Of a stretch of DNA of 64,000 nucleotides, positions 45,534 to 54,414 are shown in pieces; position 1 is the stretch's first letter; every line of letters starts with the position of its first letter. The translations under genes were made by a program, and so were the position numbers. This stretch comes from Paraburkholderia bryophila (GTDB taxonomy: Bacteria; Pseudomonadota; Gammaproteobacteria; Burkholderiales; Burkholderiaceae): the NCBI RefSeq assembly GCF_013409255.1, contig NZ_JACCAS010000002.1, positions 2,284,001-2,348,000 of the forward strand. Direction: 5' to 3'. The notes below the pieces were generated by a model. That model ran no database searches. It was not told the origin of the DNA and was given only the letters and a program-made list of their open reading frames with translations.

Positions 45534-45863
45534 TCACTGCGTTGGAGTCCGGCCAGTAACGACAAACACCACGAACAACGAACACTCTCGCAAGGAATGC
45601 AAATAATCCCGCGCTACAGCGATTCCCTCTTCGACGTTGCTTCCCTCGTAAAACCAATTTTCATGCGCGGGCGCAAGGAATTGCTTGTCTGACGATGCGC
45701 GATAAATGTCCCCGCCAAGGATCAGCCACTTTTGGCCAGCAAACAGGTCCAACGCTTGTTCTGCTTCCGACAGACCTAACGCGGCTTCGTTTAAACCGAC
45801 ATCTTGAAGGGACCGCCCGCTTCGAGCATAAAGTTCGAGAATCTTCGATATGGTCATTGGCAC
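45534..45863 (-). CDS. Probable Imm40-family immunity protein
   Basis: A 109-residue protein with the pattern W-L-I-L-G-G-D-I-Y ... H-E-N-W-F-Y ... A-R-D-Y-L ... F-V-V-F-V-V-T-G, which resembles Imm40 immunity proteins of polymorphic toxin systems. These small cytoplasmic proteins block a cognate toxin domain. No toxin gene lies beside it, so it would be an orphan immunity gene protecting against toxins from other strains. The family call is by recognition only. Confidence 0.6.
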   Translation of the reverse strand: MPMTISKILELYARSGRSLQDVGLNEAALGLSEAEQALDLFAGQKWLILGGDIYRASSDKQFLAPAHENWFYEGSNVEEGIAVARDYLHSLRECSLFVVFVVTGRTPTQ

Positions 45864-46056
45864 CCTTGTGGCAGTTTCTGTCGAAAGACCGGCTTGAAAG
45901 ACGACTCGACGATCCGAACCAGAAGCGGGATTGTCAGCAATCTGGGACCGGTCGTCAAATGACTGTTTGTGGCCGCGTGATGCCCGACAGACTTAGCTGC
46001 ATTGAACAGTTTCAGGTCCACCGATCCAAAGCGATCACGAGCGGTCACAAGCCGCC

Positions 46057-46590
46057 TCAGGCCCGGCTTGTCTTCCGCGGCCACTCTTCGCGACTCAGCG
46101 AAACGACAGTTGTATTCCAGGTTCGACCTTTAAACGTTCGATCAGCGATACGCTCCGCCATTGCAGTCATCCCAATGGATCTGCATAACCTGATCGCGGC
46201 GACGTTTTCCGAGATGGTTTCTGCGTAGATCCGCGTCACGTCCAATGTCGAAAATCCAAATTCCAGAAGGGCAGAAGCTGCTTCGCGTGCTACACCTGAT
46301 CCATGCCATTGACGACCAATTTCGCAACCGATCGATGCTTCGCCAGGCGATTCGATCCGAATCCCACACGTTCCCATCAGCTCACCACTCGCTGATTCCA
46401 CGGCAAGTTGGAATTTTGTGCGTGGCCGACTTGTGGATTGCTCTATGAACATCTCTAGCAACTGGCCCGCGCGCGCATCCGACGAGTCCTCTTCGCTGTA
46501 AAACCTATGCATCTTGGGATCACTTCGAAGTCGCTGATACTGAATCAGGTCTCCGGCGCGAAAATCTCGAAGCGCTACGCTGCCAGCCAT
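46057..46590 (-). CDS. GNAT N-acetyltransferase, RimJ/RimL-like
   Basis: A 177-residue acetyltransferase. It has G-T-C-G-I-R-I in the core strand, the acetyl-CoA loop region R-Q-W-H-G-S-G-V-A-R-E-A, and A-I-R-L-C-R-S-I-G-M near the end, typical for the RimJ/RimL group that acetylates N-terminal or small-molecule amines. A start 11 codons upstream (46623) is also possible; the ATG at 46590 has AAAGAAG about 8 bases upstream. A copy of the 52-base repeat lies just upstream of the gene. Confidence 0.8.
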   Translation of the reverse strand: MAGSVALRDFRAGDLIQYQRLRSDPKMHRFYSEEDSSDARAGQLLEMFIEQSTSRPRTKFQLAVESASGELMGTCGIRIESPGEASIGCEIGRQWHGSGVAREAASALLEFGFSTLDVTRIYAETISENVAAIRLCRSIGMTAMAERIADRTFKGRTWNTTVVSLSREEWPRKTSRA

Positions 46591-46661
46591 TATGCAAACT
46601 TCTTTATCGTCGACGCGGTTCATGTCTTCTGCAGCTCGCGGAGGTTGCGATGCCGCATATT

Positions 46662-46712
46662 GTCAACGATGTTGACAGGCGTGTCGAACGGCCGAAAATG
46701 GCCGACTACCGC
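46662..46712 (+). repeat. 52-bp dispersed intergenic repeat, copy C
   Basis: The best-preserved copy: GTCGAACGGCCGAAAATGGC followed by CGACTACCGC. GGCCGAAAATGGCC forms a 4-base stem with loop. It lies between the acetyltransferase start and the 3' end of the phospholipase gene. Confidence 0.6.
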
Positions 46713-46774
46713 GCAACACGGCGCGGACGGCGACCCGAATTGGCCACGTAGCTTAGCGATAGGCCACGCCGCGC

Positions 46775-48199
46775 TCAGAGAAAATTCCTGATCAGGATCG
46801 TCACCCACCGCCAGGCACCGCCGCAGCCGGCGGCCCGGCAGCGCGCATCGGGATCCGCCAGAAGGCGGCCATTGGCGTCGCTCACCGAACTTGAGTTGCG
46901 CAGGAAGTACGCCACGCTGTCGTGCAAAGGATCGAGCCCGTCCTCAGGGATATCTATCCACAGACCGTTTTCGGTATTCAAGTGGGCCGACAGCGAATCG
47001 AAATTGAAACTGCCGAGATAGTATCGATGGCCGTCGATGAGAACCAGTTTGGCGTGCATCATGCGGTTCTCTCGGTCGGAGTATTCGCGCACCTCGATCC
47101 CGGCATTCACCAAGGCGGGCAGATCGTTGGCATAGGCGCGTCCGACTGCGGGGAATTCCTGCGTGATGCTCGCCAGCGAGGCGCTCACCAGGATCACGTG
47201 GACACCTTCGCGCCGCTTGCGCTCAAGCGCCTCGCGCAGTTCCGGCACCAGGATCAGGTAGGGGTTGATGATCAGGATCTCGTGCTGCGCCGTATCGAAC
47301 GCTTGCAGCATGTCCTGCAACGTGCCTGGCGAGCGCTTGTCGGGCCAGTCGTGGGTATAGCGCAGGCGCTCGCAGGCGATCGGCATCCAGGCAGGATCAA
47401 AATCCGTCCCGGAAGCGGGCAGAGCGGCGGGATCATTGGGCGTATCGGAGGCAGTTGGAGTATCGGTAACGGCCAGGTCCGTCGCCCGGGCTGCGGCGTC
47501 GAGCGGAGCCAGCAGCCATTCGCGCCAATAATGGATGCGCGCCGGGTCCAGCGTCGCATAACCCTGTGAGACGCGATAAGGAGTTGCGACTTTGAGGAAT
47601 TTTTCCGGCTCGGGGCGAACCACTTCCGGGCTATTCCAGAACAAGGCGAAATGCTGGTACATGGCGTGCAGGGAGGAAGCATCCTGGCCGGCGTCGCCCG
47701 ACACCATCAGATCGCGCTCGCTGAGCCAGTTGAGGAAGCTCGCATCCCAGATCGAGGTACTGCCGATCACGGCCGTGTCGCCAACCAGGAACAGCTTGTC
47801 GTGCATGCGATGCGAAATCTCGACGAGATCTGATCGTGGATGGAAGATTCGGAGTTCGATGCCGGGAGCCACCTCGTGCAGGGCAACGATGAACTCGTCC
47901 TCGAACGGGAAGTGCGGCTCGGGGCCGATGCCGTCGATCAACAGCTTGACCGGCACGCCTCGGCGCGCGGCCTCGACCAGATGATGCAACAGCAGGCCGC
48001 CGGTCTGATCGATTTCGAAGATGTAGGCGAGGATGCGGATCTGCTCGGTAGGCGTGGCACGGTCGACCAGTGCAATCCGCGACTGCATCAACTGACCGTC
48101 GTCAAGACCGGCGACCAGGTCGACACATTGCGCGTGGCCGTACTGAGAAGAGGCAAACACGCATGCCAGAATGAGCGCCAGGCTTCTCGTTGTGGTCAT
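46775..48199 (-). CDS. Secreted phospholipase D-family protein
   Basis: A 474-residue protein with a Sec signal peptide (cleavage near residue 23) and two PLD domains. HKD motif 2 is canonical (H-A-K-L-V-L-I-D-G ... G-S-F-N). Motif 1 reads H133-D-K-L-F-L-V-G-D-T-A-V-I-G-S, where the Asp is shifted by one position. Family members hydrolyse or transfer phosphodiesters of lipids or nucleic acids. The C-terminal tail has extra cysteines (R-C-R-A-A-G-C). The location in an accessory region and export suggest a secreted effector, nuclease or cardiolipin-synthase-like enzyme. Confidence 0.85.
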   Translation of the reverse strand: MTTTRSLALILACVFASSQYGHAQCVDLVAGLDDGQLMQSRIALVDRATPTEQIRILAYIFEIDQTGGLLLHHLVEAARRGVPVKLLIDGIGPEPHFPFEDEFIVALHEVAPGIELRIFHPRSDLVEISHRMHDKLFLVGDTAVIGSTSIWDASFLNWLSERDLMVSGDAGQDASSLHAMYQHFALFWNSPEVVRPEPEKFLKVATPYRVSQGYATLDPARIHYWREWLLAPLDAAARATDLAVTDTPTASDTPNDPAALPASGTDFDPAWMPIACERLRYTHDWPDKRSPGTLQDMLQAFDTAQHEILIINPYLILVPELREALERKRREGVHVILVSASLASITQEFPAVGRAYANDLPALVNAGIEVREYSDRENRMMHAKLVLIDGHRYYLGSFNFDSLSAHLNTENGLWIDIPEDGLDPLHDSVAYFLRNSSSVSDANGRLLADPDARCRAAGCGGAWRWVTILIRNFL

Positions 48200-48745
48200 G
48201 ATGTGGCGTTCGATGTGTCTCGGGCCCTACGTCCTTGAAGGTCTGGAAGGCTTTGACGCGTTAATGCGGTCAAGTAGCTCGCTGTTACTTCGAGAAGGTG
48301 AACAGAACGGCGAACGCGAGATAGTTACCGTGGACAAGAGCAGCGCGAATCCGGCTGCACTTTAAGCACTCAGTGGACAGGACATCAGCGCAGTTGAAAG
48401 AATGGCTTTCCGGAATGTCCGATTGTCGCCGATTTACGAGCACTGTTCCAACGACCGTTCCTGGGCCGCAAACGGCCATTCCCTCATCGAGCGCCAGCGA
48501 CACCTCATCAGCCGTTTGTTGAAATTGGAATGATGCGTGTACTCGCACACACCTTCATTTCGGTACCCAAGAACCGGCGAACACGATCCAGTTTGGCCGG
48601 AACAAGACAGCGCAGATTCCACATCCGGGTTTTCACTGAGTCGAATCATTGTCGATTTACCATCGCATCGCGCGTCGCCTGAATGAAAGCCAAACTATCA
48701 TCTGGCTTCGAAGCCACATCACTTAAAACTCCAACGGAGAGGTAA
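48200..48745. other. Intergenic region, about 550 bases, no gene
   Basis: Several short open frames exist on the minus strand but lack ribosome sites and recognisable sequence. Fragments of the kind GACCGTTCCTGGGCCGCAAACGGCC suggest degraded copies of the intergenic repeats seen around 44 kb. The region includes the promoter of the DHFR-like gene at its right end. Confidence 0.5.
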
Positions 48746-49387
48746 ATGACTAAGGTAAAAGTTGCCGGGTTCTGTGTCTCGCTTGACGGCTTTGGTGCGG
48801 GAACCGCTCAAAGTCTAGATCAACCGCTTGGCGTCCGAGGCGAGGAAATCTTTCAATGGTTTTTCCCAACGCGGACTTTTCTTCAGATGCTGGGCAAAGA
48901 AGGTGGCGACACCGGCCTGGACGACAAATTCGCGCAACGAGCCATGGACGGTTTCGGTGCCTTCATCCTCGGTCGCAACATGTTCGGCCCGATTCGTGGG
49001 GAATGGCCGGACGATCAATGGAAGGGCTGGTGGGGCGACAATCCGCCGTACCATGCGCCAACCTTCGTACTCACGCATCATCCGCGACCGTCCATTGAGA
49101 TGCTAGGCGGAACGACATTTCATTTCGTTTCTGGCGGCATTGAGGATGCGCTAGAAAAGGCGCGCGAAGCGGCAGGCGGAAAGGACGTCAAGATTGGCGG
49201 CGGTGTCGAGACTGTGCGGCAATACATTCAGGCCGGCTACGTGGATGAGATTCATCTCGCCGTTGCTCCGGTTGCGCTCGGTCAGGGCGAGTCGCTCTTT
49301 AGCGGCCTGGATCTTCGCGCCCTTGGATATCGGACAGTCGAGCATGTAGCGACGGACCGAGCCACGCACATTGTCCTCGCGAAGTAG
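48746..49387 (+). CDS. Dihydrofolate reductase-like protein (RibD C-terminal family)
   Basis: A 213-residue single-domain NADPH reductase of the DHFR/RibD-C fold. It has S-L-D-G-F at 12-16, I-L-G-R-N-M-F-G, the cofactor loop K-I-G-G-G-V-E-T-V and the closing H-L-A-V-A-P-V-A-L-G-Q-G strand. Small stand-alone members are common in Proteobacteria and their substrates are unknown. GGAGAGG lies 7-8 bases before the ATG. Single gene, no operon partner. Confidence 0.88.
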   Translation: MTKVKVAGFCVSLDGFGAGTAQSLDQPLGVRGEEIFQWFFPTRTFLQMLGKEGGDTGLDDKFAQRAMDGFGAFILGRNMFGPIRGEWPDDQWKGWWGDNPPYHAPTFVLTHHPRPSIEMLGGTTFHFVSGGIEDALEKAREAAGGKDVKIGGGVETVRQYIQAGYVDEIHLAVAPVALGQGESLFSGLDLRALGYRTVEHVATDRATHIVLAK

Positions 49388-49494
49388 CGTTGGCGATCAA
49401 TTGGAAGTGCGAGTTTGCTGACTCAGGAAGCCGCAGGTCAACTGCCAAACGGGGTCATGGTCAGCAATACGCACATCCTCAGCAAAAAAACGCT

Positions 49495-50622
49495 CTAAAC
49501 AATACTGGCCAGCGCTTTCGTAAACCTGGCCACCGCACCTTCAACGTCATGCAGTTTGTCCAGGCCGAATAACCCAATGCGGAAGGTTTTGAAGTCTTCA
49601 GGTTCGTCGCACTGAAGCGGAACGCCTGCCGCGATCTGCAAGCCGGCATCGGCGAACTTCTTGCCGGATCGTATTCCGTCATCGTCCGTGTAGCTGACGA
49701 CCACGCCTGGCGCCTCAAAACCTTCGGCCGCCACGCTTTTGAAACCGTTCTCCGCGAGGAGTGAGCGAACGCGCTTGCCGAGCTCAAGTTGCTCCGCTCT
49801 CACTTTCTCGAAGCCATAGGCCTCGGTTTCCTTCATGACGTTACGCAACGTCGCGAGGCCGTCGGTGGGCATCGTCGCGTGGTACGCGAACCCGCCGTTC
49901 TCATAAGCTTCCATGACCTGCAGCCATTTGCGAAGATCGCAAGCGAAACTGGTGCTGGCTGTCGCATCGATTCTTTCGCGGGCAAGCGGGCTAAGCATGA
50001 CCAGCCCGCAGCACGGTGACGCACTCCATCCTTTTTGCGGGGCGCTAATCAGAACGTCGACGCCGCTCGCTTTCATATCGACCCAGACCGTGCCGGAGGC
50101 AATGCAATCCAGTACAAACATGCCGCCGACGTCATGCACAGCATCGGCCACCGCACGCAAATAGGCGTCTGGCAGCATGATCCCGGATGCGGTTTCGACA
50201 TGCGGTGCAAACACCAGATCTGGCTTGTTTTCGCGGATCGCAGCGACCACGTCTTCGATCGGGGGCGGTGCGTAGGCAGCCTGTCTCCCTTGTTCGACTG
50301 GACGCGCCTTCAGCACGATCGATTCGGACGGTATGCCGCCCATGTCGAAAATTTGCGACCAGCGAAAACTGAACCAGCCATTGCGGATGACCAGACACTT
50401 TTTGTTCGTCGCGAACTGCCGGGCAACGGCTTCCATGCCGAAAGTCCCGCTACCCGGGACAACAACGGCCGACTTCGCGTTGTAGACTTTTTTCAGGGAA
50501 ACGGAAATGTTGCGCATGACTCCCTGGAAGAGTTGCGACATGTGATTGATTGATCGGTCGGTGTAAACGACTGAATATTCGAGGAGCCCCTCGCGGTCGA
50601 CATCGGGAAGTAAGCCTGGCAC
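49495..50622 (-). CDS. Class-V aminotransferase (alanine-glyoxylate aminotransferase-like)
   Basis: A 375-residue PLP enzyme of fold type I, class V. The Schiff-base lysine is K197 in S-A-P-Q-K-G-W-S, the PLP aspartate sits in V-L-D-C-I-A-S-G, and the phosphate-binding G-S-G-T-F-G-M-E-A starts near 57. The closest groups are serine-glyoxylate and alanine-glyoxylate aminotransferases and the phosphonate enzyme PhnW. No phosphonate genes are near. Monocistronic. Confidence 0.87.
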   Translation of the reverse strand: MPGLLPDVDREGLLEYSVVYTDRSINHMSQLFQGVMRNISVSLKKVYNAKSAVVVPGSGTFGMEAVARQFATNKKCLVIRNGWFSFRWSQIFDMGGIPSESIVLKARPVEQGRQAAYAPPPIEDVVAAIRENKPDLVFAPHVETASGIMLPDAYLRAVADAVHDVGGMFVLDCIASGTVWVDMKASGVDVLISAPQKGWSASPCCGLVMLSPLARERIDATASTSFACDLRKWLQVMEAYENGGFAYHATMPTDGLATLRNVMKETEAYGFEKVRAEQLELGKRVRSLLAENGFKSVAAEGFEAPGVVVSYTDDDGIRSGKKFADAGLQIAAGVPLQCDEPEDFKTFRIGLFGLDKLHDVEGAVARFTKALASIV

Positions 50623-50748
50623 GTTTGTCTCCGTTTATAGACGAATAGTTGGATCGAAAACTGATTCTAGCTAAACCACCTGTGGCTGAGGCAAAGAGCA
50701 TTTTGGCACGATTGGATCCGTCCTCGTACTTTGCTCCAAACCGGCCTT

Positions 50749-51258
50749 TCACAAGAGACCCTGCTCCCTATCGCCTTCCGCGATCTCTGCCGCCAGCTCA
50801 TCGATTTGCGACTCCGCAAACACGCGGATGCCATGCTCCCGCAGCAACGCGACAGTCACGCCGACTCCAGGATGCGCTTCCCCACTAAATGCGCCGTCGT
50901 AAATGAAGGTACTACCGCAAGAGGGGCTACCGTCCGCAAGTAGCGCATAGCGGCAGTTTTCAGCCTTGGCGCGGTCGAGCGCATGGCGGGCACCCACGAT
51001 AAAGAGCGCGGTCACGTTTGCGCCGGTGTTGTCCTCAATCGTCGCGTTGCTCGCCAGAACATCCACACCTGTGCGGCGCAGTTGTATTTCCGCCGGTGGG
51101 CGCGGAGTCGGGAAGCCGGCTGCCACTTCGGGGCAGACGGTAACGAGGCGGCCTTCGTCGCGCCAGCGGGACAACCACGCGTCGCGCGTGAGTTTGGCCT
51201 GGCCGTTATAGCGGACTGGGTGGCCGACGAGGCAGGCGCTGACCAGGATCTTCAACAT
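50749..51258 (-). CDS. DUF523-family protein (YbbK-like)
   Basis: A 169-residue protein beginning K-I-L-V-S-A-C-L-V-G, the family signature. It also has V-C-P-E-V-A-A-G-F-P-T-P-R-P and S-P-S-C-G-S, and the three conserved cysteines suggest metal or thiol chemistry. Biochemical function is not established. It ends the minus-strand group; the MerR fusion gene ends 9 bases upstream, so the two are probably co-transcribed. Confidence 0.9.
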   Translation of the reverse strand: MLKILVSACLVGHPVRYNGQAKLTRDAWLSRWRDEGRLVTVCPEVAAGFPTPRPPAEIQLRRTGVDVLASNATIEDNTGANVTALFIVGARHALDRAKAENCRYALLADGSPSCGSTFIYDGAFSGEAHPGVGVTVALLREHGIRVFAESQIDELAAEIAEGDREQGLL

Positions 51259-51267
51259 AAGCGGTGA

Positions 51268-52341
51268 CTATGAGTCCCGTGGGGCGTGGGTTTGAGGTGT
51301 GTTGATTGTAGCCTCGCCAGCCGTTGTTTCAGGCTGACGCGCGATCCGCGCCCGCACCTCAGGCGTCGCCAGACAAGTAGCAACCGCTTCATAACCCGGC
51401 GCGCCGGGATACGGCGCCACACGAACCGGCGCACTATGATTCGCGGGACAGAGAATAATCGCTTCGTCGGGCCCGATCGCCGCCAAGTCCAGAATCGCTG
51501 AAGAGCGTGTCATCAGGAAAAAAGGTCGCACACCGGCACTCGCACGGAGGCGAAGAAACGTGATCAACGCTTCCTGTGTGACCCCATCGAGGTCCTGTTC
51601 GACCATATCGACAACCAATGCAGCGGGGCCATCTGCTTCAAAAGCTACCAGCAAGATTGTCAGTGCTTCAGATTCAGTTGCGCCCTCATCGACAAGCCAT
51701 TCCACCGCCCGATCGACGCGCGACTTTAAAGTCGCATCGGCCTTCAGCAAGTCGAGCGCCGCGACGCCTTTATCCTGCAACCGATCCAGCCCGAGGAATA
51801 CAGCGTCAGGCAACGTCTCCGCGAGACGAAGCGCCAGCCTGGTCTTGCCGCTGCCCAGAGAACCGATGATGTAGTTAAGCGGACGAATGTCGCGAACTTC
51901 GAAATGTTCACCGCCCCAAGGCCACGGAAGCGCAAATTCCACGCTAATCCCTGTTCGATCGATGAGTCGGGTCAACTCTCCATCAACCGGCATCTGACCA
52001 CGCGCAAGATCGGAGCGGACCCGCCGGATTCTGTCCAGCTTCTGAACAAGATCCTGCAGTTCATTATTCAATGCGGTTTCATGCGCCGCCAAGGCGGTTG
52101 CCAGGCTTTGGGGATCGCCATCCAACACTCGCGCTACTTGGGCAAGACTGAGGCCTAGAGCACGCAGAGCCACAATCTCGCCGGCGCGATCCATTTCGTT
52201 CGGACCATACACGCGGTATCCGGCTGCCGTTCGGCCTGGCGTGACCAGTCCCTGCTGCTCATATAACCGCAATGCTTTGATCGACACACCGAGCTGACTG
52301 GCCGCTTCTGATGCGTTAAAACACGGGGCGGAAGAGCTCAT
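51268..52341 (-). CDS. MerR-type regulator fused to a P-loop ATPase-like domain
   Basis: A 357-residue two-part protein. Residues 8-75 form a MerR winged helix (L-G-V-S-I-K-A-L-R-L-Y-E-Q-Q-G-L), and 80-115 a coiled-coil dimer helix. The C-terminal part has Walker A G-S-L-G-S-G-K-T at 160-167, a Walker B-like A-A-L-V-V-D-M at 240-246, and F-F-L-M-T-R-S-S at 274-281, like ABC/OLD-type ATPases. Most MerR proteins instead carry a short ligand domain. The gene lies 9 bases upstream of a DUF523 gene. It may bind ATP or another nucleotide as its signal, but no effector can be named. Confidence 0.82.
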   Translation of the reverse strand: MSSSAPCFNASEAASQLGVSIKALRLYEQQGLVTPGRTAAGYRVYGPNEMDRAGEIVALRALGLSLAQVARVLDGDPQSLATALAAHETALNNELQDLVQKLDRIRRVRSDLARGQMPVDGELTRLIDRTGISVEFALPWPWGGEHFEVRDIRPLNYIIGSLGSGKTRLALRLAETLPDAVFLGLDRLQDKGVAALDLLKADATLKSRVDRAVEWLVDEGATESEALTILLVAFEADGPAALVVDMVEQDLDGVTQEALITFLRLRASAGVRPFFLMTRSSAILDLAAIGPDEAIILCPANHSAPVRVAPYPGAPGYEAVATCLATPEVRARIARQPETTAGEATINTPQTHAPRDS

Positions 52342-52788
52342 TTAGTCACCTCGTTCTGTTGACCGGTTGCGGTAAGCATGAGGGCGGCCCTTGGGGCCGG
52401 GTCAACTAAATTTTAGAGCACTGCCGTGGCTTGCGCGTGAAGCGAGTTTGCACCTTGCCGTTACGACACGAATCCGAAACCCGCCAGCACATCCCACGCC
52501 ACGTGCATTAGAAGCCCCGCGCGAATAGCCACGCGAAAGCCCGTGTTGATGCCGGGCCAGTCGGGTTTTCGATTCGTAAAGCAGACGCCCGTAAGGAACG
52601 CTGTTCGGATGCGTGGCTGCCCAACGCCAATCCCCCTTAATGTCATTTAAGAAGATTTAACCGCTCGCCCCGCGCGAGACCCGTTTCAAGTTGTTATTCT
52701 TTTTTGCCGGCTACTTCGCCAGGTGGCTTTTTTGTTTGACGCAAAGAAACTCGCTTATCGAGTCGAAACGAAGCACGAAGGAACACGC
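52342..52788. other. Intergenic region, about 450 bases
   Basis: No complete gene. A minus-strand frame (52461-52646) ends in a plausible membrane-protein tail (H-V-A-W-D-V-L-A-G-F-G) and may be the remnant of a deleted gene, but it has no clear start or family. The right part holds the promoter of the porin. Confidence 0.5.
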
Positions 52789-53910
52789 ATGAAAGCGACG
52801 ATTTCCACCGGCATCGCCCTGGCGGGCTGGATGCTGGCGCTGACCTCGTCCAGCAATACGTTTGCGCAGAGCACGGTGAGCTTGCAGGGCGTTATCGACA
52901 GCGGCGTGACCTACGTCAACAACCAGCGCGGCGGCGCGGTTACGTTGTTCGATAGCGGCATCTTGACGCCCACCACGTTGACCTTGAAAGGCAGTGAGGA
53001 TCTCGGCCGCGGCAACAAGGCGTTGTTCGAGTTGACGTCGCAATTCGATTTCGGGAGTGGTGCGTCTGTGCCGGGCGCCGGGCAGATATTCAATCGCACC
53101 GCCCTGGTCGGACTCGCGAATGACCGGCTCGGCTCGCTGACCTTCGGCAACCAGTACGACTTCATGTTCGACACGCTATCGCTAGGTCAGTATGACGGCG
53201 CGTTGCTGTTCGGCGGTCTCTATGATTTTCGTCAGGGTCCCTTCGCGGCGCTAGGCGTACCCGGCAATCCGACCGGCTCGTTCGATTTCGACCGCATGGC
53301 GGGTGGCACGCGTGTGCCGAATGCCATCAAATATCGCGGCCCGGAAATAGCCGGCCTGACTGTCGGCGCGCTTTATGGGTTCGGTGGCGTGCCCGGGTCT
53401 TTTTCGGCCGACTCGACTATCAGCTTCGGCGCGAACTATGTGAACGGCCAGTTGGGTGTTGGCGCGGCGTATGTGGAAGTGAAGTACCCGCAGCTTGGCA
53501 ACGGTCATGACGGTATCCGCAATTTCGGTTCCGGTGTGCACTACAAGTTCGCGCGTGTCCTTGCGATGCTGCTCTACACGAACACCAAAAATACCGCGAG
53601 CGGCGCGAAGATCGATGTTTATAAAGGCGGCGTGCTGTGGAACGTAGCAGGGCCGTGGGCGTGGGGTCTGGACTACCAGTATATGAAGGGCAATGAGGTC
53701 CTTCAGGACAACCGCGCGCAGCAGGTCACGACGGCTCTGCAATACAACTTCTCGAAGCGCACGACGGCGTACGTCGAGGCCGTGTTTCAGCGGGCGAGTG
53801 GGGACGCCGCCGAAACCGGGGCCTGGATCAATGGTTTACTGCAGCCGGGAGGCGCGTCGAGTAGCCGTTCGCAGACACTCGCGCGCGTCGGTATGCAGAC
53901 CAGGTTTTGA
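52789..53910 (+). CDS. Gram-negative trimeric porin (second copy)
   Basis: A 373-residue outer-membrane porin. The signal peptide ends at N-T-F-A (about residue 24), followed by Q-S-T-V-S-L-Q-G, the usual first strand, and the C-terminus is R-V-G-M-Q-T-R-F with terminal Phe. The ATG at 52789 has GAAGGA 7 bases upstream; an in-frame longer start is not used. The loop regions differ widely from those of the porin at 1785-3005, so the two likely have different selectivity. Stand-alone gene. Confidence 0.92.
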   Translation: MKATISTGIALAGWMLALTSSSNTFAQSTVSLQGVIDSGVTYVNNQRGGAVTLFDSGILTPTTLTLKGSEDLGRGNKALFELTSQFDFGSGASVPGAGQIFNRTALVGLANDRLGSLTFGNQYDFMFDTLSLGQYDGALLFGGLYDFRQGPFAALGVPGNPTGSFDFDRMAGGTRVPNAIKYRGPEIAGLTVGALYGFGGVPGSFSADSTISFGANYVNGQLGVGAAYVEVKYPQLGNGHDGIRNFGSGVHYKFARVLAMLLYTNTKNTASGAKIDVYKGGVLWNVAGPWAWGLDYQYMKGNEVLQDNRAQQVTTALQYNFSKRTTAYVEAVFQRASGDAAETGAWINGLLQPGGASSSRSQTLARVGMQTRF

Positions 53911-53947
53911 CGACGTCGGCTCGCACTTACCGTGGATGGAACGTGCT

Positions 53948-54367
53948 TTATTGCGGCGCTTTTCCATCCACGCTCAACGGCTCGACGTTAGCGGTGCCAT
54001 CTGCTGCCACCGTCGCGTTGAGCCGGCGCTTGCCAGTGTTGTCCACCAATACGACGCCGGACCCGCCCGCGTTATTGAGGAACAGATAACTCGACGCGCC
54101 ACCTGGCCGGTCGAACTTCACATGCGCGCCCTTGTCGTCGACGGCGAGCGCGGCCGTCGGCCATGCCGGATTCGGATTGGCAAGCGTGACGGACGGTCTG
54201 CCCGCGGCATCGAGTGCGACAGTCGCACCGACCGTGCCGGATTCGCTGAGTAGAACCAAGGTCGGCACACCGTTGCTCGCCGACAGCACGATGCGCGGAC
54301 GGCCTTGTTGATCGACGATGCGTACTTCCTGAGTGACGAAGGGCTCGGGTGGCAACGAAACAGGCAT
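53948..54367 (-). CDS. Uncharacterised beta-repeat protein
   Basis: A 139-residue protein without signal peptide. It appears to consist of several short beta-strand repeats with the pattern hydrophobic-D-x-x-G-R-P-x-hydrophobic (V-R-I-V-D-Q-Q-G-R-P, T-V-A-L-D-A-A-G-R-P, V-V-L-V-D-N-T-G-K-R). The family is not recognised; a beta-helix or sandwich is likely. It lies 47 bases downstream of a MaoC gene on the same strand. Confidence 0.65.
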   Translation of the reverse strand: MPVSLPPEPFVTQEVRIVDQQGRPRIVLSASNGVPTLVLLSESGTVGATVALDAAGRPSVTLANPNPAWPTAALAVDDKGAHVKFDRPGGASSYLFLNNAGGSGVVLVDNTGKRRLNATVAADGTANVEPLSVDGKAPQ

Positions 54368-54414
54368 GGTCTTTTCCCTCGAATGATGGTTTGCGGCGGC
54401 AGCAACGTTAATGA

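Noticed and set aside
52461..52646. Possible membrane-protein tail fragment
   Set aside because: Only the last 25-30 residues look protein-like; no start, no family. Mentioned in the intergenic note only.
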